A stretch of 64,000 bases of DNA from an uncultured Prevotella sp. (GCA_900553595.1 USEC01000006.1:1-64000), one strand, 5' to 3'; shown: positions 1 through 9,046, counted from the stretch's first letter. Numbers and translations are program-made. The notes: generated by a model from the sequence alone, not told the origin.

Positions 1-68
1 GCAAAGGTAAACCAATGAATGATTATGGACAAGGCGGCATCGCGGATACGCTTACTTTTATTTTTTAA
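1..68 (+). CDS. C-terminal end of an unidentified protein (partial, cut by window edge)
   Basis: Reading frame 3 is open from the first base to a TAA at 66-68 and gives about 21 residues ending in TLTFIF. An aromatic last residue after alternating hydrophobic residues is common in outer-membrane beta-barrel proteins, but the piece is too short to identify. The other two forward frames stop early. It could be chance. The following 140 bases have no coding signal. Confidence 0.3.
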   Translation, partial: KGKPMNDYGQGGIADTLTFIF

Positions 69-69
69 T

Positions 70-200
70 CTACATGCCATCTACATCCAATCTACATCCA
101 ATCTGCATTCCTCGTATATTGTTGTTGCTCAGCAAATTAGCACGAAAAATCAGCAAAAACATGTAGATATGTAGTTTTTTTTATAAAAAAACTTTTTATA
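70..200. other. AT-rich intergenic stretch with short direct repeats
   Basis: No gene is visible. The first part carries three near-identical copies of a short motif (tctacatccaa and variants) at about 70-105, followed by an A/T-rich stretch. It separates the partial gene at the window edge from the inverted-repeat element that starts at 210. Confidence 0.4.
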
Positions 201-209
201 GTAAAACGT

Positions 210-440
210 TAGGAGGTCGAGCGTCCCGCTCGACAACACTAAGCAAACCTGCCATTTACACACTTAACACCATAAGTTGCGCCGCCAAAATTATGAATTA
301 AGAATTGCTCGACAACACTAAGCAAAACTCTCCCATTCAAACACTTACCTCCATAACTTGCGCCGCAAAAAATTATGAATTATGAATTCAGAATTATGAA
401 TTGTTGAGCGGTGTTGTCGAGCGGGACGCTCGACCTCCTA
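210..440. repeat. MITE-like element with perfect 30-bp terminal inverted repeats
   Basis: Positions 210-239 and 411-440 are exact reverse complements over 30 bp. Each arm contains its own palindrome, GTCGAGCG-TCC-CGCTCGAC. Between the arms, the 20-nt sequence at 229-248 recurs at 307-326 and begins a roughly 78-bp direct repeat (about 229-306 and 307-385) with a shared gcgccgc block. There is no open reading frame inside. The size of 231 bp, terminal repeats and lack of coding content fit a non-autonomous mobile element or an extragenic palindromic repeat. No target-site duplication was established. Confidence 0.6.
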
Positions 441-451
441 TACGAATGATC

Positions 452-489
452 AAAAAAACAGGAGACTGAGCATTCGCCCAATCTCCTGT
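452..489 (-). terminator. Rho-independent terminator downstream of the TPR gene
   Basis: On the minus strand, ACAGGAGA pairs with TCTCCTGT around an imperfect inner stem, and a run of seven T follows. It lies about 105 nt past the stop codon of the TPR gene, at the end of the exbB-to-TPR operon. Confidence 0.6.
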
Positions 490-514
490 CATTCTTATCT
501 TTCTATTCCTAAGA

Positions 515-592
515 GTCTTTTTACTTTTTTACCTTTTTACTCTTTTACTCTTAAAAGTCTTTTTACTTTTTTACTCTTTTACCTTTTTACTC
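515..592. repeat. Pyrimidine-rich tandem repeat (CTTTTTAC-type units)
   Basis: A T-rich tract in which units such as CTTTTTAC, TTTTTTAC and CTCTTTTAC recur. A block of about 40 bp is present twice in slightly different form. It abuts the stop codon of the TPR gene. A shorter tract of the same units occurs at 13219-13250. Confidence 0.5.
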
Positions 593-2014
593 TTATTTAA
601 GGCTTATAATCTGCTTCGCAGTCTCGTCCTCAGGACGAATCTGGAGGAGTTTCTCAGCGTAAGCCTTGGCATCTGCCACTTTGTCGTTCTGGATGTAGTG
701 AACGGCGAGATACTGGTAGGCAGTAGCGAGCTTGTTGCTCTCAGAAGCAGTCTTGTCTGCCTTCGGCTCAACAAGAGAGATGTACTGCTGGTAGTAAGGA
801 AGTGCGATACCTGCCTTCAGGTCGGGGTTGATCTGGTGGTTGAGGATGGCACGCTTCCAAACAGCGTAGGTAGCAGCGTAGTCGAACTTCTCGGCGATGG
901 TGCCATACACCTTGTCGGCATTCTTCAATGCGGCAACCTTGCCTTCCTCATCAGTAGCGGCGAGACTCTCGTCGATATAGATGTCTGCCAGAGCGTCGTA
1001 GTCCTTATATGTGGCTGCGTCGCCGATAGTGTTGAGATATACATTGTAAGAAGCCACTGCCTCGGCAAACTTCTTGGCCTTTACATAAACTCCGGAGATG
1101 AGCTTGTCGGCTTCTTTATTGTCGGCATCAACTTCGGGGATGTGCTTCAATGCCGAAACGGCATCGTCGTAGCGACCTACGTTAGAGAGAGCGTCGGCAT
1201 AATATGTGTAATCGTTCACGGTGTATTTCACAGTGTCGGTTGTTGCGAAGAGCTTCTCGCCATAGCTTACGGCATTGGCGTAATTCTTCAATTTGTCGCA
1301 GCTGTACATACCCACACGGTTGAACGACACATACTTGGGATATTTCTGGAATCCCTGCGCTGCGAGCTTCACGGCCTTGTCGTACTGTTCGAGAACGTAG
1401 GCTGTAGAGGCGTAGTCGTAGAGGATGTAGTCCTCCATCTTTGTGACATCGCTCACCTTGTCGTAGAACTCGATGGCTGTCTTCAAACGGCTGTTGTTGG
1501 AATACATGTAGCCGGCAGCGGCATCAACGGGATAGTCGGGCATTACCTGACGAAGTTTCTCGAGCATGGCTACGGCACCATCGGGATCGACCTTCTGATA
1601 GACGCGTGCATACTTGACATAAGCTGTCGGGTTCTGCTTGTCGTAGTAGGTGGCCTGTTCGTACCATGAAGCAGCTGCACCACCGTCGTCCTGTGCTGCG
1701 CACACATCGCCGTGGAGCACATAACCCTCGAACGAGTTCTTGTTGGCCTTGATAGCCATGTCGGCATAGAGTTTGGCCTGCTCATAGTTCTTGGCTCTGA
1801 GGAAAGCACGACCGAGTCCTGCAATGGCTTCGGCGTTCTTCTTGTTCAACTTTGTGAAGTCCTTCACCTGTGCCTTGGTTGCATTGACATCGCCCTTGGC
1901 ATCTACAATAACTTTTGTGATGGCATCAATTTGTGATTTCACATCCTGTGCCATTGCAGGGGCAGACATGCTCAGTACCAATGCCCCGGCTACGAGATAT
2001 TTAATTGCTTTCAT
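593..2014 (-). CDS. Periplasmic tetratricopeptide-repeat protein
   Basis: The 473-residue protein begins with a signal peptide (residues 1-22, ending AMAQ) followed by helical repeats through most of its length. Repeats are of the TPR type, with recurring small and aromatic residues such as GYVLHGDVCAA, AASWYEQAT and DETAKQ near the end. TPR proteins are scaffolds and have no catalytic role. It is the last gene of the exbB-exbD-exbD-tonB-pstS-like run, an arrangement recalled from other Bacteroidales, so it may support TonB-dependent transport or envelope function; that link is inference. The 164-nt gap to the upstream gene leaves room for a separate promoter, though none was clear. Confidence 0.85.
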   Translation of the reverse strand: MKAIKYLVAGALVLSMSAPAMAQDVKSQIDAITKVIVDAKGDVNATKAQVKDFTKLNKKNAEAIAGLGRAFLRAKNYEQAKLYADMAIKANKNSFEGYVLHGDVCAAQDDGGAAASWYEQATYYDKQNPTAYVKYARVYQKVDPDGAVAMLEKLRQVMPDYPVDAAAGYMYSNNSRLKTAIEFYDKVSDVTKMEDYILYDYASTAYVLEQYDKAVKLAAQGFQKYPKYVSFNRVGMYSCDKLKNYANAVSYGEKLFATTDTVKYTVNDYTYYADALSNVGRYDDAVSALKHIPEVDADNKEADKLISGVYVKAKKFAEAVASYNVYLNTIGDAATYKDYDALADIYIDESLAATDEEGKVAALKNADKVYGTIAEKFDYAATYAVWKRAILNHQINPDLKAGIALPYYQQYISLVEPKADKTASESNKLATAYQYLAVHYIQNDKVADAKAYAEKLLQIRPEDETAKQIISLK

Positions 2015-2178
2015 AATCGCTGTTTTAGCTGTTGTTCAAAAATTCAAATTACTTTCGTATCTCACATTTATAATGCCTGCAGACGCGGAATATTTTATTA
2101 TAGCTGACAAAAATCACATATTTTCAGCATTCAACGCCTGCATTAACATTTATTTCATTGCAAGTGTAGTTTCTATTG

Positions 2179-3144
2179 CTAATAGTCACTGCTCACATTG
2201 ACATCCCTTATGGTGATTTCGCCACGGACGGGCAGCAGACCCGACTTGAAAATCATGAGCTGCCCACGGGGCGACTCTATGAAATGGGCGAATCCCCACG
2301 GCAAGCCGCGCTTGGGGTCGTTGAGGAGAGCGTATATGGTGCGCACAAACGGGTAACGCCCGTTGAGCAGCCATGCCTGATAGGGTTTCCAACTGTTCAT
2401 TGGAGTCGCCACCTTCATCTTGCTTACAGACATGACGGTGATTTTCTTGTTCCAGGTGGTATTGGTAGAATCGCGCTTGTCGTTGAGCCAATTGCTACCA
2501 ATGATGCCGATGGAGTTCGGCGTGCGTTCAACATAATCTATCACATCCTTGCTGTCGTTGGCGGCAAAGATGTTGGGACTGTTGATGGGTTTTCCTCCAA
2601 GGATGGAGTCAACGCAGAAGTGCACGGCACTTGACTTGCTGTTGTCGAAGCATACCCATATTTCTCCGAGTCGTGAACCTTTGTTCACTTCGTTCCACTT
2701 CGTTGCTTTTCCGCTCAATATGCGCTGCACATCGGTGACGGTGATGCACGAGTCGGTGTTCTGGTTGTTGCAGATAAGGGCAATACCGTCGTATGCCAGA
2801 GGTATCGCCTCAGGCAGCTGGTCGGAACCTTTAAGGAAGTCGTATTCCTTCTTCGTGAAGTTGCGGCATGTTATGGTGAGCCACACCTTGTTGTTGAGCA
2901 GCATGTTCACGCCGTCCACCTCGTTGGTATAGACCGGTGTGAGCTTTGCCTGCGGACATTGAGCCTGAAAGACATCTACAAGCTCGTCCACTATGGGACT
3001 AAAACTTTCGTCAGAGGCGAAAGTTATCGCCCCTGACGAATTAGTGTCTGTGCGACCATCCTTTCGCTTCTGCTCAGAGCACGAAGCAAAAAGGATGGTT
3101 GCCAGTGTCAATCCTACTAAGATGTAAGATATGTTTCTTTTCAT
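2179..3144 (-). CDS. PstS-like phosphate-binding lipoprotein
   Basis: This 321-residue protein resembles the substrate-binding component of phosphate ABC transporters (PBP-like domain). An N-terminal hydrophobic segment ends in the lipobox LFASC, placing the lipidated cysteine at residue 22. Typical family features include FASDESFSPIVDELVDVF near the N-terminus and a GIIGSNWL segment after the SIG turn. No pstC, pstA or pstB genes are nearby. Instead the gene follows tonB with a gap of 18 nt, so it belongs to the TonB operon. A ligand-binding role linked to TonB function, rather than ABC import, is inferred from context. Confidence 0.8.
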   Translation of the reverse strand: MKRNISYILVGLTLATILFASCSEQKRKDGRTDTNSSGAITFASDESFSPIVDELVDVFQAQCPQAKLTPVYTNEVDGVNMLLNNKVWLTITCRNFTKKEYDFLKGSDQLPEAIPLAYDGIALICNNQNTDSCITVTDVQRILSGKATKWNEVNKGSRLGEIWVCFDNSKSSAVHFCVDSILGGKPINSPNIFAANDSKDVIDYVERTPNSIGIIGSNWLNDKRDSTNTTWNKKITVMSVSKMKVATPMNSWKPYQAWLLNGRYPFVRTIYALLNDPKRGLPWGFAHFIESPRGQLMIFKSGLLPVRGEITIRDVNVSSDY

Positions 3145-3162
3145 TTAGTAACGCTTGAATTA

Positions 3163-3990
3163 TTACTGGAGCCTGAATGTTACAGGCACCTGATACTTCA
3201 CACGCACAGCCGAACCGTTCTGCTTACCAGGAGTCCAGCGAGGCATGTTCTTAACCACGCGCACGGCTTCACGGTCGAGCGACGGGTCAACAGAGCGCAT
3301 AACGTTCACATCGGTGATGGAACCGTCTCTTTCAACCACGAATCCTACAACTACTCGGCCTTGAACACCGTTCTCGGCAGCTACTGCGGGATAGTGGATG
3401 TTGCTGCTCAGATACTGCATCAAGGCAGCGTCGCCGCCAGGATACATAGGCATCTGCTCTACAACGGTAAAGATCTTGTTCTCTTCATGCTTTGGAGGTT
3501 CCGGAGCCTTGATGTCATCTTTGGCCTTGAGCACTTCGCCACCAACCTCATCGTTGCCTTCAACGGTGAAAGAACCGATGGCCTTGTTACTCTTCTCAAC
3601 CTCTTCGAGCTTGATTTCGTCCTCTTCCTTCACCTCGCTGTCCTTCTTGATGACAGGCGCGGTGAACTTCACAGAACTCTTCACCTTCTCGACTACCTTT
3701 TCAGGTTCAGTCTTGATGATCTCCTTCTTCTCTACCTTGGCTTCCTTCTTCTTCTGTTCAAGGGAGGAAAGCTCGACAGCCTGAGTGTTCTCTACTGTCT
3801 TGTTGGCTTCCACCATCTTCTGAAGTTGAAGACCGAGGAAGAGGAGTACTGCAGCAAGGGTTACTATTATCAGGGACCAAATATTACGCTTGGTTGTACC
3901 CTTGCGCAACTTGTATGCTCCGTATGCCTGGTTTCTGCCCTCGAAGACAAGGTCAGTCCATTCATTGGATATCAAATCTATTTTTGACAT
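3163..3990 (-). CDS. tonB: TonB energy-transducing protein
   Basis: The 275-residue protein has a cytoplasmic N-terminus, one membrane segment at about residues 36-56, a charged Lys/Glu/Pro-rich linker (about 75-170) and a C-terminal TonB domain (about 180-275) with the VVVGFVVERDGSI and PRWTPGKQNG motifs. TonB couples the proton-motive force, harvested by ExbB/ExbD, to outer-membrane receptors. The two exbD genes and exbB lie directly upstream in the same direction. The linker is lysine/glutamate rich rather than proline rich, which is usual in Bacteroidetes TonB proteins. Confidence 0.93.
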   Translation of the reverse strand: MSKIDLISNEWTDLVFEGRNQAYGAYKLRKGTTKRNIWSLIIVTLAAVLLFLGLQLQKMVEANKTVENTQAVELSSLEQKKKEAKVEKKEIIKTEPEKVVEKVKSSVKFTAPVIKKDSEVKEEDEIKLEEVEKSNKAIGSFTVEGNDEVGGEVLKAKDDIKAPEPPKHEENKIFTVVEQMPMYPGGDAALMQYLSSNIHYPAVAAENGVQGRVVVGFVVERDGSITDVNVMRSVDPSLDREAVRVVKNMPRWTPGKQNGSAVRVKYQVPVTFRLQ

Positions 3991-4024
3991 TTGTTCGTCC
4001 TTTCTTTAATTGTTAGTCATTGAT

Positions 4025-4672
4025 TTACTTAATACCGCGTTTTGCCAAGAGCTCAGCATCCTCGGGATTAATCTTGTCGATGACATAAGTACCAATACTG
4101 CAGATAGTCATTTCGTCCAAAGCGTCCACCATGTTCTTGTAAGATGCTGTGTCAGTACACTTGATAATGACAGTCATCGTAGGAACTTTTCCGCCTTCGA
4201 GTTCACCCTTCTTGATTTTGCCCAACTCTCTTTCATAGATGCTGTCAGGATATTGCTCCGGATTCTTCAGCTTCTTCTGGTCGAGCTTGATCTTTGCCGC
4301 CATGATGTCGGCAACGGGAGTAGATCCGTCCTCTGTAACGTGCTTGATGAGCACGTCGCGAATACCGTTCTTGCCCCATGTTGTCTCTTTCAGGCAGTTA
4401 GGATCATCATACTTTGGGATACCGTCAACGTGGTAGATTTTATCATTTCCGCACACATAGATTGTGATTGTCTGTGATGCTTTGGCCGCATTACGATCCT
4501 TGTCAGAGATGTTCTTGTCGTTGCTTGGCATGGTCAAATTCATCGTCTGGGGTTTTGCCAGAGATGTACAGAGCATGAAGAACGTGATAAGAAGCATCAT
4601 CATGTCCACCATAGGCGTGAAGTCCACGCGGGTGTTCATTTTTTTCTGTCTGCTTGCTTTTTTCTTTGCCAT
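4025..4672 (-). CDS. exbD: ExbD-type biopolymer transport protein (copy B)
   Basis: The 215-residue protein has a short basic N-terminus, one membrane helix (about 21-39, MVDMMMLLITFFML) containing the conserved membrane Asp23, and a periplasmic domain. ExbD proteins work with ExbB as the proton channel and stator that energises TonB. This copy starts 3 nt after the stop of a second exbD, so the two are very likely translated together. Two distinct ExbD proteins per operon are common in Bacteroidetes and may form a heterodimer; that is inference. Confidence 0.93.
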   Translation of the reverse strand: MAKKKASRQKKMNTRVDFTPMVDMMMLLITFFMLCTSLAKPQTMNLTMPSNDKNISDKDRNAAKASQTITIYVCGNDKIYHVDGIPKYDDPNCLKETTWGKNGIRDVLIKHVTEDGSTPVADIMAAKIKLDQKKLKNPEQYPDSIYERELGKIKKGELEGGKVPTMTVIIKCTDTASYKNMVDALDEMTICSIGTYVIDKINPEDAELLAKRGIK

Positions 4673-4675
4673 GTC

Positions 4676-5290
4676 TTAATCCTCCGCATTTGATTTAAGT
4701 GCCGTAATCAGATAGTAGCGGTTCTCGCTCATATCCTGAAGCTCCGACATCATTTTCTTGATAACCTTGTAAGGAGTACCGGCGTCAGCCTTGATGGCAA
4801 TTTTCATGTCAGGACCGTTGTTGTCGCGTGCTGTCTGCACCCAATCCTGGAACTGGCTCTGCTTGCCATCGATACTGTCGGTGGGAATACCCTTCCCTGC
4901 CATATACTCATTCATCTTGTCGCCGAGATCCAAGCAGCTTGTCAAATCTTGCATTGACACACCGATGGTGGCGGCACCACGGCCATTCTCGAGTTGTTTC
5001 TTTGTGAGGTTCACGCTGTACTGTGAAGCCATTCCAGAAATCAAGTCTTCCATCTTCTTTGGGGTATCCATACCCACGAAGATGCGGCCTTCCTTGTCGC
5101 ATAGCAATGTCAGGACATTGTTCTCCGGCACCTTTATTTCAGATACCGAGCCCGGCGTAACGACTTTCACTGCCTCGTTCTTCACGAATGTTGATGTAAG
5201 CATGAAGAATGTGAGGAGGAGCACCATCACGTCCGACATAGGAGTCATGTCTATCCAAACATCCGCTTTCTTAACTTTTACTTTACCCAT
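4676..5290 (-). CDS. exbD: ExbD-type biopolymer transport protein (copy A)
   Basis: This 204-residue ExbD has a basic N-terminus, a membrane helix at about 19-36 with conserved Asp20 (MTPMSDVMVLLLTFFML), and a periplasmic domain. It sits between exbB and the second exbD with gaps of 30 and 3 nt. It differs clearly from copy B in its periplasmic part, so the pair is not a recent duplication. Confidence 0.93.
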   Translation of the reverse strand: MGKVKVKKADVWIDMTPMSDVMVLLLTFFMLTSTFVKNEAVKVVTPGSVSEIKVPENNVLTLLCDKEGRIFVGMDTPKKMEDLISGMASQYSVNLTKKQLENGRGAATIGVSMQDLTSCLDLGDKMNEYMAGKGIPTDSIDGKQSQFQDWVQTARDNNGPDMKIAIKADAGTPYKVIKKMMSELQDMSENRYYLITALKSNAED

Positions 5291-5320
5291 AATGATAAAT
5301 AATTTAAAGGGTTAGTAAAA

Positions 5321-6160
5321 TTAAGCCTCGTCTGCGTGGTTTGCTTCGTATGTCTGAGCAATAGTGTAACCTACTTCGTCGAGAGCGTATGTCAGCTTGT
5401 CGATCTTGTTAGAATAGTAGTTGTAAGAAACTACGGCGAACCAAGATGTCAAGATACCTGATGCAGTGTTTACGAGGGCCTCAGAAATACCTTCAGACAG
5501 CTGGAGGGAGTCACCACCACCACCAGAAGCAAGAGCGGCGAATGAACGGATCATACCAACCACAGTACCGAAAAGAGCGGTAAGAGTACCAAGTGTAACG
5601 ATAGTTGCGAGGATAGGCATGTTCATCTGGAGAGTAGGCATCTCGAGCTGAGTAGCCTCTTCGTGAGCCTGCTGAATCTTAGCAACCTTAGCAGCACGCT
5701 TGAGGTTAGGAGTGTTCTCCATTTCCTTGTAAGCTGCGATAGAAGCACCAACAACGTTGGCAACACAACCCTGCTGCTTGTCGCAGATCTGCTGTGCCTT
5801 AGCCATATCACCGGCGTTGATAGCCTGCTTTACGCTGATAACGAACTTGCCGAGAGAGCTCTTACCGAAAGCGGTACGAAGAGCGAAGAAACGCTCGATA
5901 GAAAGAGCGATTACAGTAAAGAGCAATGTGATGATCACAGGAACGACGATACCACCTTTGTAAACTGTACCGAGGAGGCTTCCGTCCTTAACTGCGTTTG
6001 CAGGGTCTCCACCTACGAAGTTGTCAGGGTTTCCAAGTACGAACTTGAAGAAACATACTGCGAGGATGAAACATACAACGATAATCCAAATTGCGTCTCT
6101 AACACCCTGGAATCCAGAAGACTTTTTCTTCGGACTCACTTTAGCTTGTGCATTTGCCAT
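5321..6160 (-). CDS. exbB: ExbB/TolQ/MotA-family proton channel protein
   Basis: The 279-residue protein has the MotA/TolQ/ExbB fold: a first hydrophobic segment at about 22-42, a second at about 70-92, and a paired hydrophobic region in the C-terminal half containing TLGTLTALFGTVVGMIRSF, the family signature. It has an extra N-terminal helix relative to Escherichia coli ExbB, as Bacteroidetes members often do. It is the first gene of the operon exbB-exbD-exbD-tonB-pstS-like-TPR and has a candidate promoter upstream at 6285-6292. Confidence 0.93.
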   Translation of the reverse strand: MANAQAKVSPKKKSSGFQGVRDAIWIIVVCFILAVCFFKFVLGNPDNFVGGDPANAVKDGSLLGTVYKGGIVVPVIITLLFTVIALSIERFFALRTAFGKSSLGKFVISVKQAINAGDMAKAQQICDKQQGCVANVVGASIAAYKEMENTPNLKRAAKVAKIQQAHEEATQLEMPTLQMNMPILATIVTLGTLTALFGTVVGMIRSFAALASGGGGDSLQLSEGISEALVNTASGILTSWFAVVSYNYYSNKIDKLTYALDEVGYTIAQTYEANHADEA

Positions 6161-6284
6161 AATTTTAAAAAAGAATTTAATAAGTTATTAATAATTGAAA
6201 TGTATTTCCGATATTTAATGTTAAACTCAGGTTTTCCACTTTTTATAGATTGCGATTTATTGGTATTTTGCCAATTCGGTGCGG

Positions 6285-6292
6285 CAAAGATA
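6285..6292 (-). promoter_or_regulatory. Candidate -7 box for the exbB operon
   Basis: The minus strand reads TATCTTTG, matching the Bacteroidetes -7 consensus TAnnTTTG. Transcription would start near 6278, giving a leader of about 120 nt before exbB. A good -33 TTTG at the expected distance was not seen, so confidence is moderate. Confidence 0.5.
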
Positions 6293-6342
6293 ACAAATAA
6301 TGGTAAATAAAAACATGAATTAACGAGTTTTAACAAGCACTT

Positions 6343-7536
6343 TTAATGCAATTGTCCGAGAGCCGTCTTTATGCGCCGCATCGCTTCGCGGATATTGTCG
6401 TCGCTTGTGGCATAGCTCATACGGAAGCACTCCGGATCGCCGAAAGCATCGCCGCCCACAGTCGCAACGTGTGCCACTTCGAGCAGATAAAGTGCTAAGT
6501 CAGTGGAACTGTTGATGATACGAGTGCCGTCGGTCTTGCCGTAGAAGCTGCTGCACTTCGGAAAAAGATAGAAAGCACCCTGCGGAAAATTCACTTCGAG
6601 ACCCTCGATATCCTTCGCAAGCTCTACGATGAGGTCGCGACGGCGTTCAAAGGCCTTGCGCATTGTCTCGACACATTCCTGCGATGAGGTGTAGGCTGCC
6701 TCGGCAGCTTTCTGACTTACGGAGCAAGGTCCGCTCGTGTACTGTCCCTGAAGTTTGTTGCATCCTTTCACAATCCACTCGGGGGCGGCGAGGAATCCTA
6801 TGCGCCATCCGGTCATTGCGTATGCCTTCGACACGCCGTTCACGATGATGGTGCGTTCCTTCATACCCGGGAACTGTGCTATGCTTTCGTGGTGTCCCAC
6901 ATAATTGATATGTTCGTAAATCTCATCGGCGAGGACATAGAGTTCTTCATGCCGCTTTATCACCTCCGCCAGAGCTGCGAGTTCGTCCTTGGAATAGACG
7001 CTGCCGGTAGGGTTGCTCGGCGAACAGAGGATGAGCATGCGTGTCTTCGGGGTGATGGCAGCTTCGAGTTGCTGCGGGGTCATCTTGAAGTCCTGCTCGA
7101 AACCGGCGTTCACTATCACCGGAGTTCCTCCTGCGAGCTTCACCATCTGCGGATAGCTCACCCAGTAGGGTGCGGGGATTATCACTTCCTCTCCGGGATT
7201 GACAAGAGCCATCACGGCATTGCAGACGCACTGTTTGGCACCGTTCGACACGAGAATCTCGCTTGCGGAATAGTCGAGGGCGTTCTCATTCTTGAGTTTT
7301 GCGACGATGGCCTTGCGCAAATCCATGTAGCCCGGTACGGGCGAATAGCGTGAGAAGTTGTCGTCGATAGCTTTCTTTGCCGCTTCCTTGATATGGTCGG
7401 GGGTGTTGAAGTCGGGTTCGCCGACGCTCAGATTGATAACATCAATGCCTTGTGCCTTCATCTCGCTACTCTTTTGCGACATCACAAGAGTTGCTGATGG
7501 TGCAAGGCGGTTAAGGCGTTCGGATAATTGTGTCAT
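6343..7536 (-). CDS. Class I PLP-dependent aminotransferase (aspartate aminotransferase type)
   Basis: The 397-residue protein belongs to the aspartate aminotransferase fold type I, subgroup I-gamma. Seen in sequence: the substrate-binding region SVGEPDF (37-43), the PSNPTG motif (173-178), the DEIYEH cofactor-binding aspartate region (204-209), and the Schiff-base lysine Lys237 in NGVSKAYAMTGWR. It probably transfers amino groups between aspartate or another amino acid and 2-oxoglutarate; the exact substrate (aspartate, or aspartate and prephenate) cannot be read from the sequence. It lies downstream of ribBA with a 298-nt gap holding an inverted repeat, so it may be transcribed separately. 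Confidence 0.9.
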   Translation of the reverse strand: MTQLSERLNRLAPSATLVMSQKSSEMKAQGIDVINLSVGEPDFNTPDHIKEAAKKAIDDNFSRYSPVPGYMDLRKAIVAKLKNENALDYSASEILVSNGAKQCVCNAVMALVNPGEEVIIPAPYWVSYPQMVKLAGGTPVIVNAGFEQDFKMTPQQLEAAITPKTRMLILCSPSNPTGSVYSKDELAALAEVIKRHEELYVLADEIYEHINYVGHHESIAQFPGMKERTIIVNGVSKAYAMTGWRIGFLAAPEWIVKGCNKLQGQYTSGPCSVSQKAAEAAYTSSQECVETMRKAFERRRDLIVELAKDIEGLEVNFPQGAFYLFPKCSSFYGKTDGTRIINSSTDLALYLLEVAHVATVGGDAFGDPECFRMSYATSDDNIREAMRRIKTALGQLH

Positions 7537-7605
7537 TTTCTTTTAAAGTTTTTTTATTGGTGATTCTTGTTTCTTTACAGAAGGCGGAAGTTCGTTTTCA
7601 GAAGT

Positions 7606-7705
7606 CAGAAGTTAAGAATTAAGGAGTTAAGCCATTACCTGAACCTACATCGTTCTTCCGCAAGGAGCAAAGCTTTTGGCTTAACTTCTGACTCCTTAAC
7701 TTCTG
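7606..7705. repeat. Imperfect inverted repeat between ribBA and the aminotransferase gene
   Basis: Positions 7606-7633 and 7678-7705 pair as reverse complements at 24 of 28 positions, with a 44-nt loop. The arms are built from the words CAGAAGTTAAG and GTTAAGCC. Within each arm the word GAAGTTAAG or GGAGTTAAG repeats, suggesting an older tandem unit. No open reading frame of note is present. It may be a small mobile element remnant. Confidence 0.45.
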
Positions 7706-7834
7706 CTCTTCATTTTCTGCATTCCTTTATTTTCCTGTTCCTGAAATTTCTAATATTTTCTTAATCCTGAAATATACGAAGCAAAGCGGTCGGGCTTCAA
7801 AAGATTCAACCTCTCCAACCTCAACGCATTCGGC

Positions 7835-9046
7835 TTATTTCAAATGCAGGAGATGTCCCATTCGGTCGCGTTTGGTCTTGAGGTAACGTTCGTTGTATCG
7901 GTTGGGCATCACCTCGATGGGTACATTCTCCACTATTTCGAGTCCGTAGGCTTCCAGTCCCACGCGTTTTGTGGGATTGTTGGTGAGCAGACGCATCTTG
8001 TGAATACCGAGATGGCGCAGCATCTGTGCGCCGCAGCCATAGTCACGTTCGTCGGGTTTGAAGCCGAGATGTACATTGGCATCAACGGTGTCGTAACCTT
8101 CTTCCTGCAGTTTGTACGCCTCTATTTTGTTCATCAGCCCTATGCCTCGGCCTTCCTGCTGCATATACACCACTACGCCTTTGCCTTCCTTGTCGATCAT
8201 TTCCATCGCCTTGTGCAACTGTTGCCCGCAGTCGCAGCGCATAGAACCGAGGATGTCGCCCGTGGCGCAGCTCGAATGCACACGCACAAGCACTGGCTCG
8301 TTCTCACGCCATTCGCCCTTTACGAGTGCGAAATGCTCCAGACCGTTGCTTTGCTGACGGAAAGGTATGAGGCGGAAGTGCCCCCATTCCGTAGGCATAT
8401 CCACCTCTTCGCCCACTTCTATTATCGACTCTTTCTTGAGTCGGTAGGCAATGAGGTCCTTGATGGTGATGATGCGCATGCCCCACTCTTCCGCCTTCTT
8501 CTGCAATTCCGGCATTCGTGCCATCGTGCCGTCCTCGTTCATAATTTCCATGAGTGCTCCGGCGGGATAGAGTCCGGCAAGGCGGCAGAGGTCCACGGCA
8601 GCCTCGGTGTGTCCGCTGCGGCGCAGCACGCCGTTGTCCTGGGCATAGAGGGGATTGATATGTCCAGGGCGTCCGAAGGTCTGCGGTGTAGAGGAAGGGT
8701 CGGCAAGAGCACGGATAGTAGCCGCACGGTCGTGTATGGAGACACCCGTTGTGCAGCCTTCAAGCTTATCGACAGTCACCGTAAAGGGAGTGCCGAGCAT
8801 ACTTGTATTGTCGCTCACCTGGTGCGGAAGGTCGAGTTCTTCACATCTTGAAAGCGTTATCGGCGCACAGAGCACGCCTCTTGCGTTCTTCAACATGAAG
8901 TTCACCTGCTCCGGTGTTATTTTCTCGGCAGCGATAATGAGGTCGCCTTCGTTCTCACGGTCTTCGTCGTCCACCACGATTACGAACTTGCCTTCCTTGA
9001 AGTCTTTCACAGCATCCTCGATGCTACTTAGCTTGAACTCACCCAT
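7835..9046 (-). CDS. ribBA: Bifunctional 3,4-dihydroxy-2-butanone-4-phosphate synthase / GTP cyclohydrolase II
   Basis: The 403-residue protein joins both entry enzymes of riboflavin synthesis. The N-terminal half (about 1-205) is RibB, which turns ribulose 5-phosphate into dihydroxybutanone phosphate; it shows [10 protein letters not shown] (26-35) with the metal-binding acidic residues. The C-terminal half (about 210-403) is RibA, which opens GTP; the zinc ligands are Cys260, Cys271 and Cys273 in [18 protein letters not shown]. No FMN riboswitch was seen in the 109-nt gap to the upstream LptF/LptG-family gene. Both halves look intact. Confidence 0.96.
   Translation of the reverse strand: MGEFKLSSIEDAVKDFKEGKFVIVVDDEDRENEGDLIIAAEKITPEQVNFMLKNARGVLCAPITLSRCEELDLPHQVSDNTSMLGTPFTVTVDKLEGCTTGVSIHDRAATIRALADPSSTPQTFGRPGHINPLYAQDNGVLRRSGHTEAAVDLCRLAGLYPAGALMEIMNEDGTMARMPELQKKAEEWGMRIITIKDLIAYRLKKESIIEVGEEVDMPTEWGHFRLIPFRQQSNGLEHFALVKGEWRENEPVLVRVHSSCATGDILGSMRCDCGQQLHKAMEMIDKEGKGVVVYMQQEGRGIGLMNKIEAYKLQEEGYDTVDANVHLGFKPDERDYGCGAQMLRHLGIHKMRLLTNNPTKRVGLEAYGLEIVENVPIEVMPNRYNERYLKTKRDRMGHLLHLK

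Noticed and set aside
698..1669. Plus-strand open frame of 323 codons opposite the TPR gene
   Set aside because: It arises from codon bias in the TPR gene and has no start context or domain.
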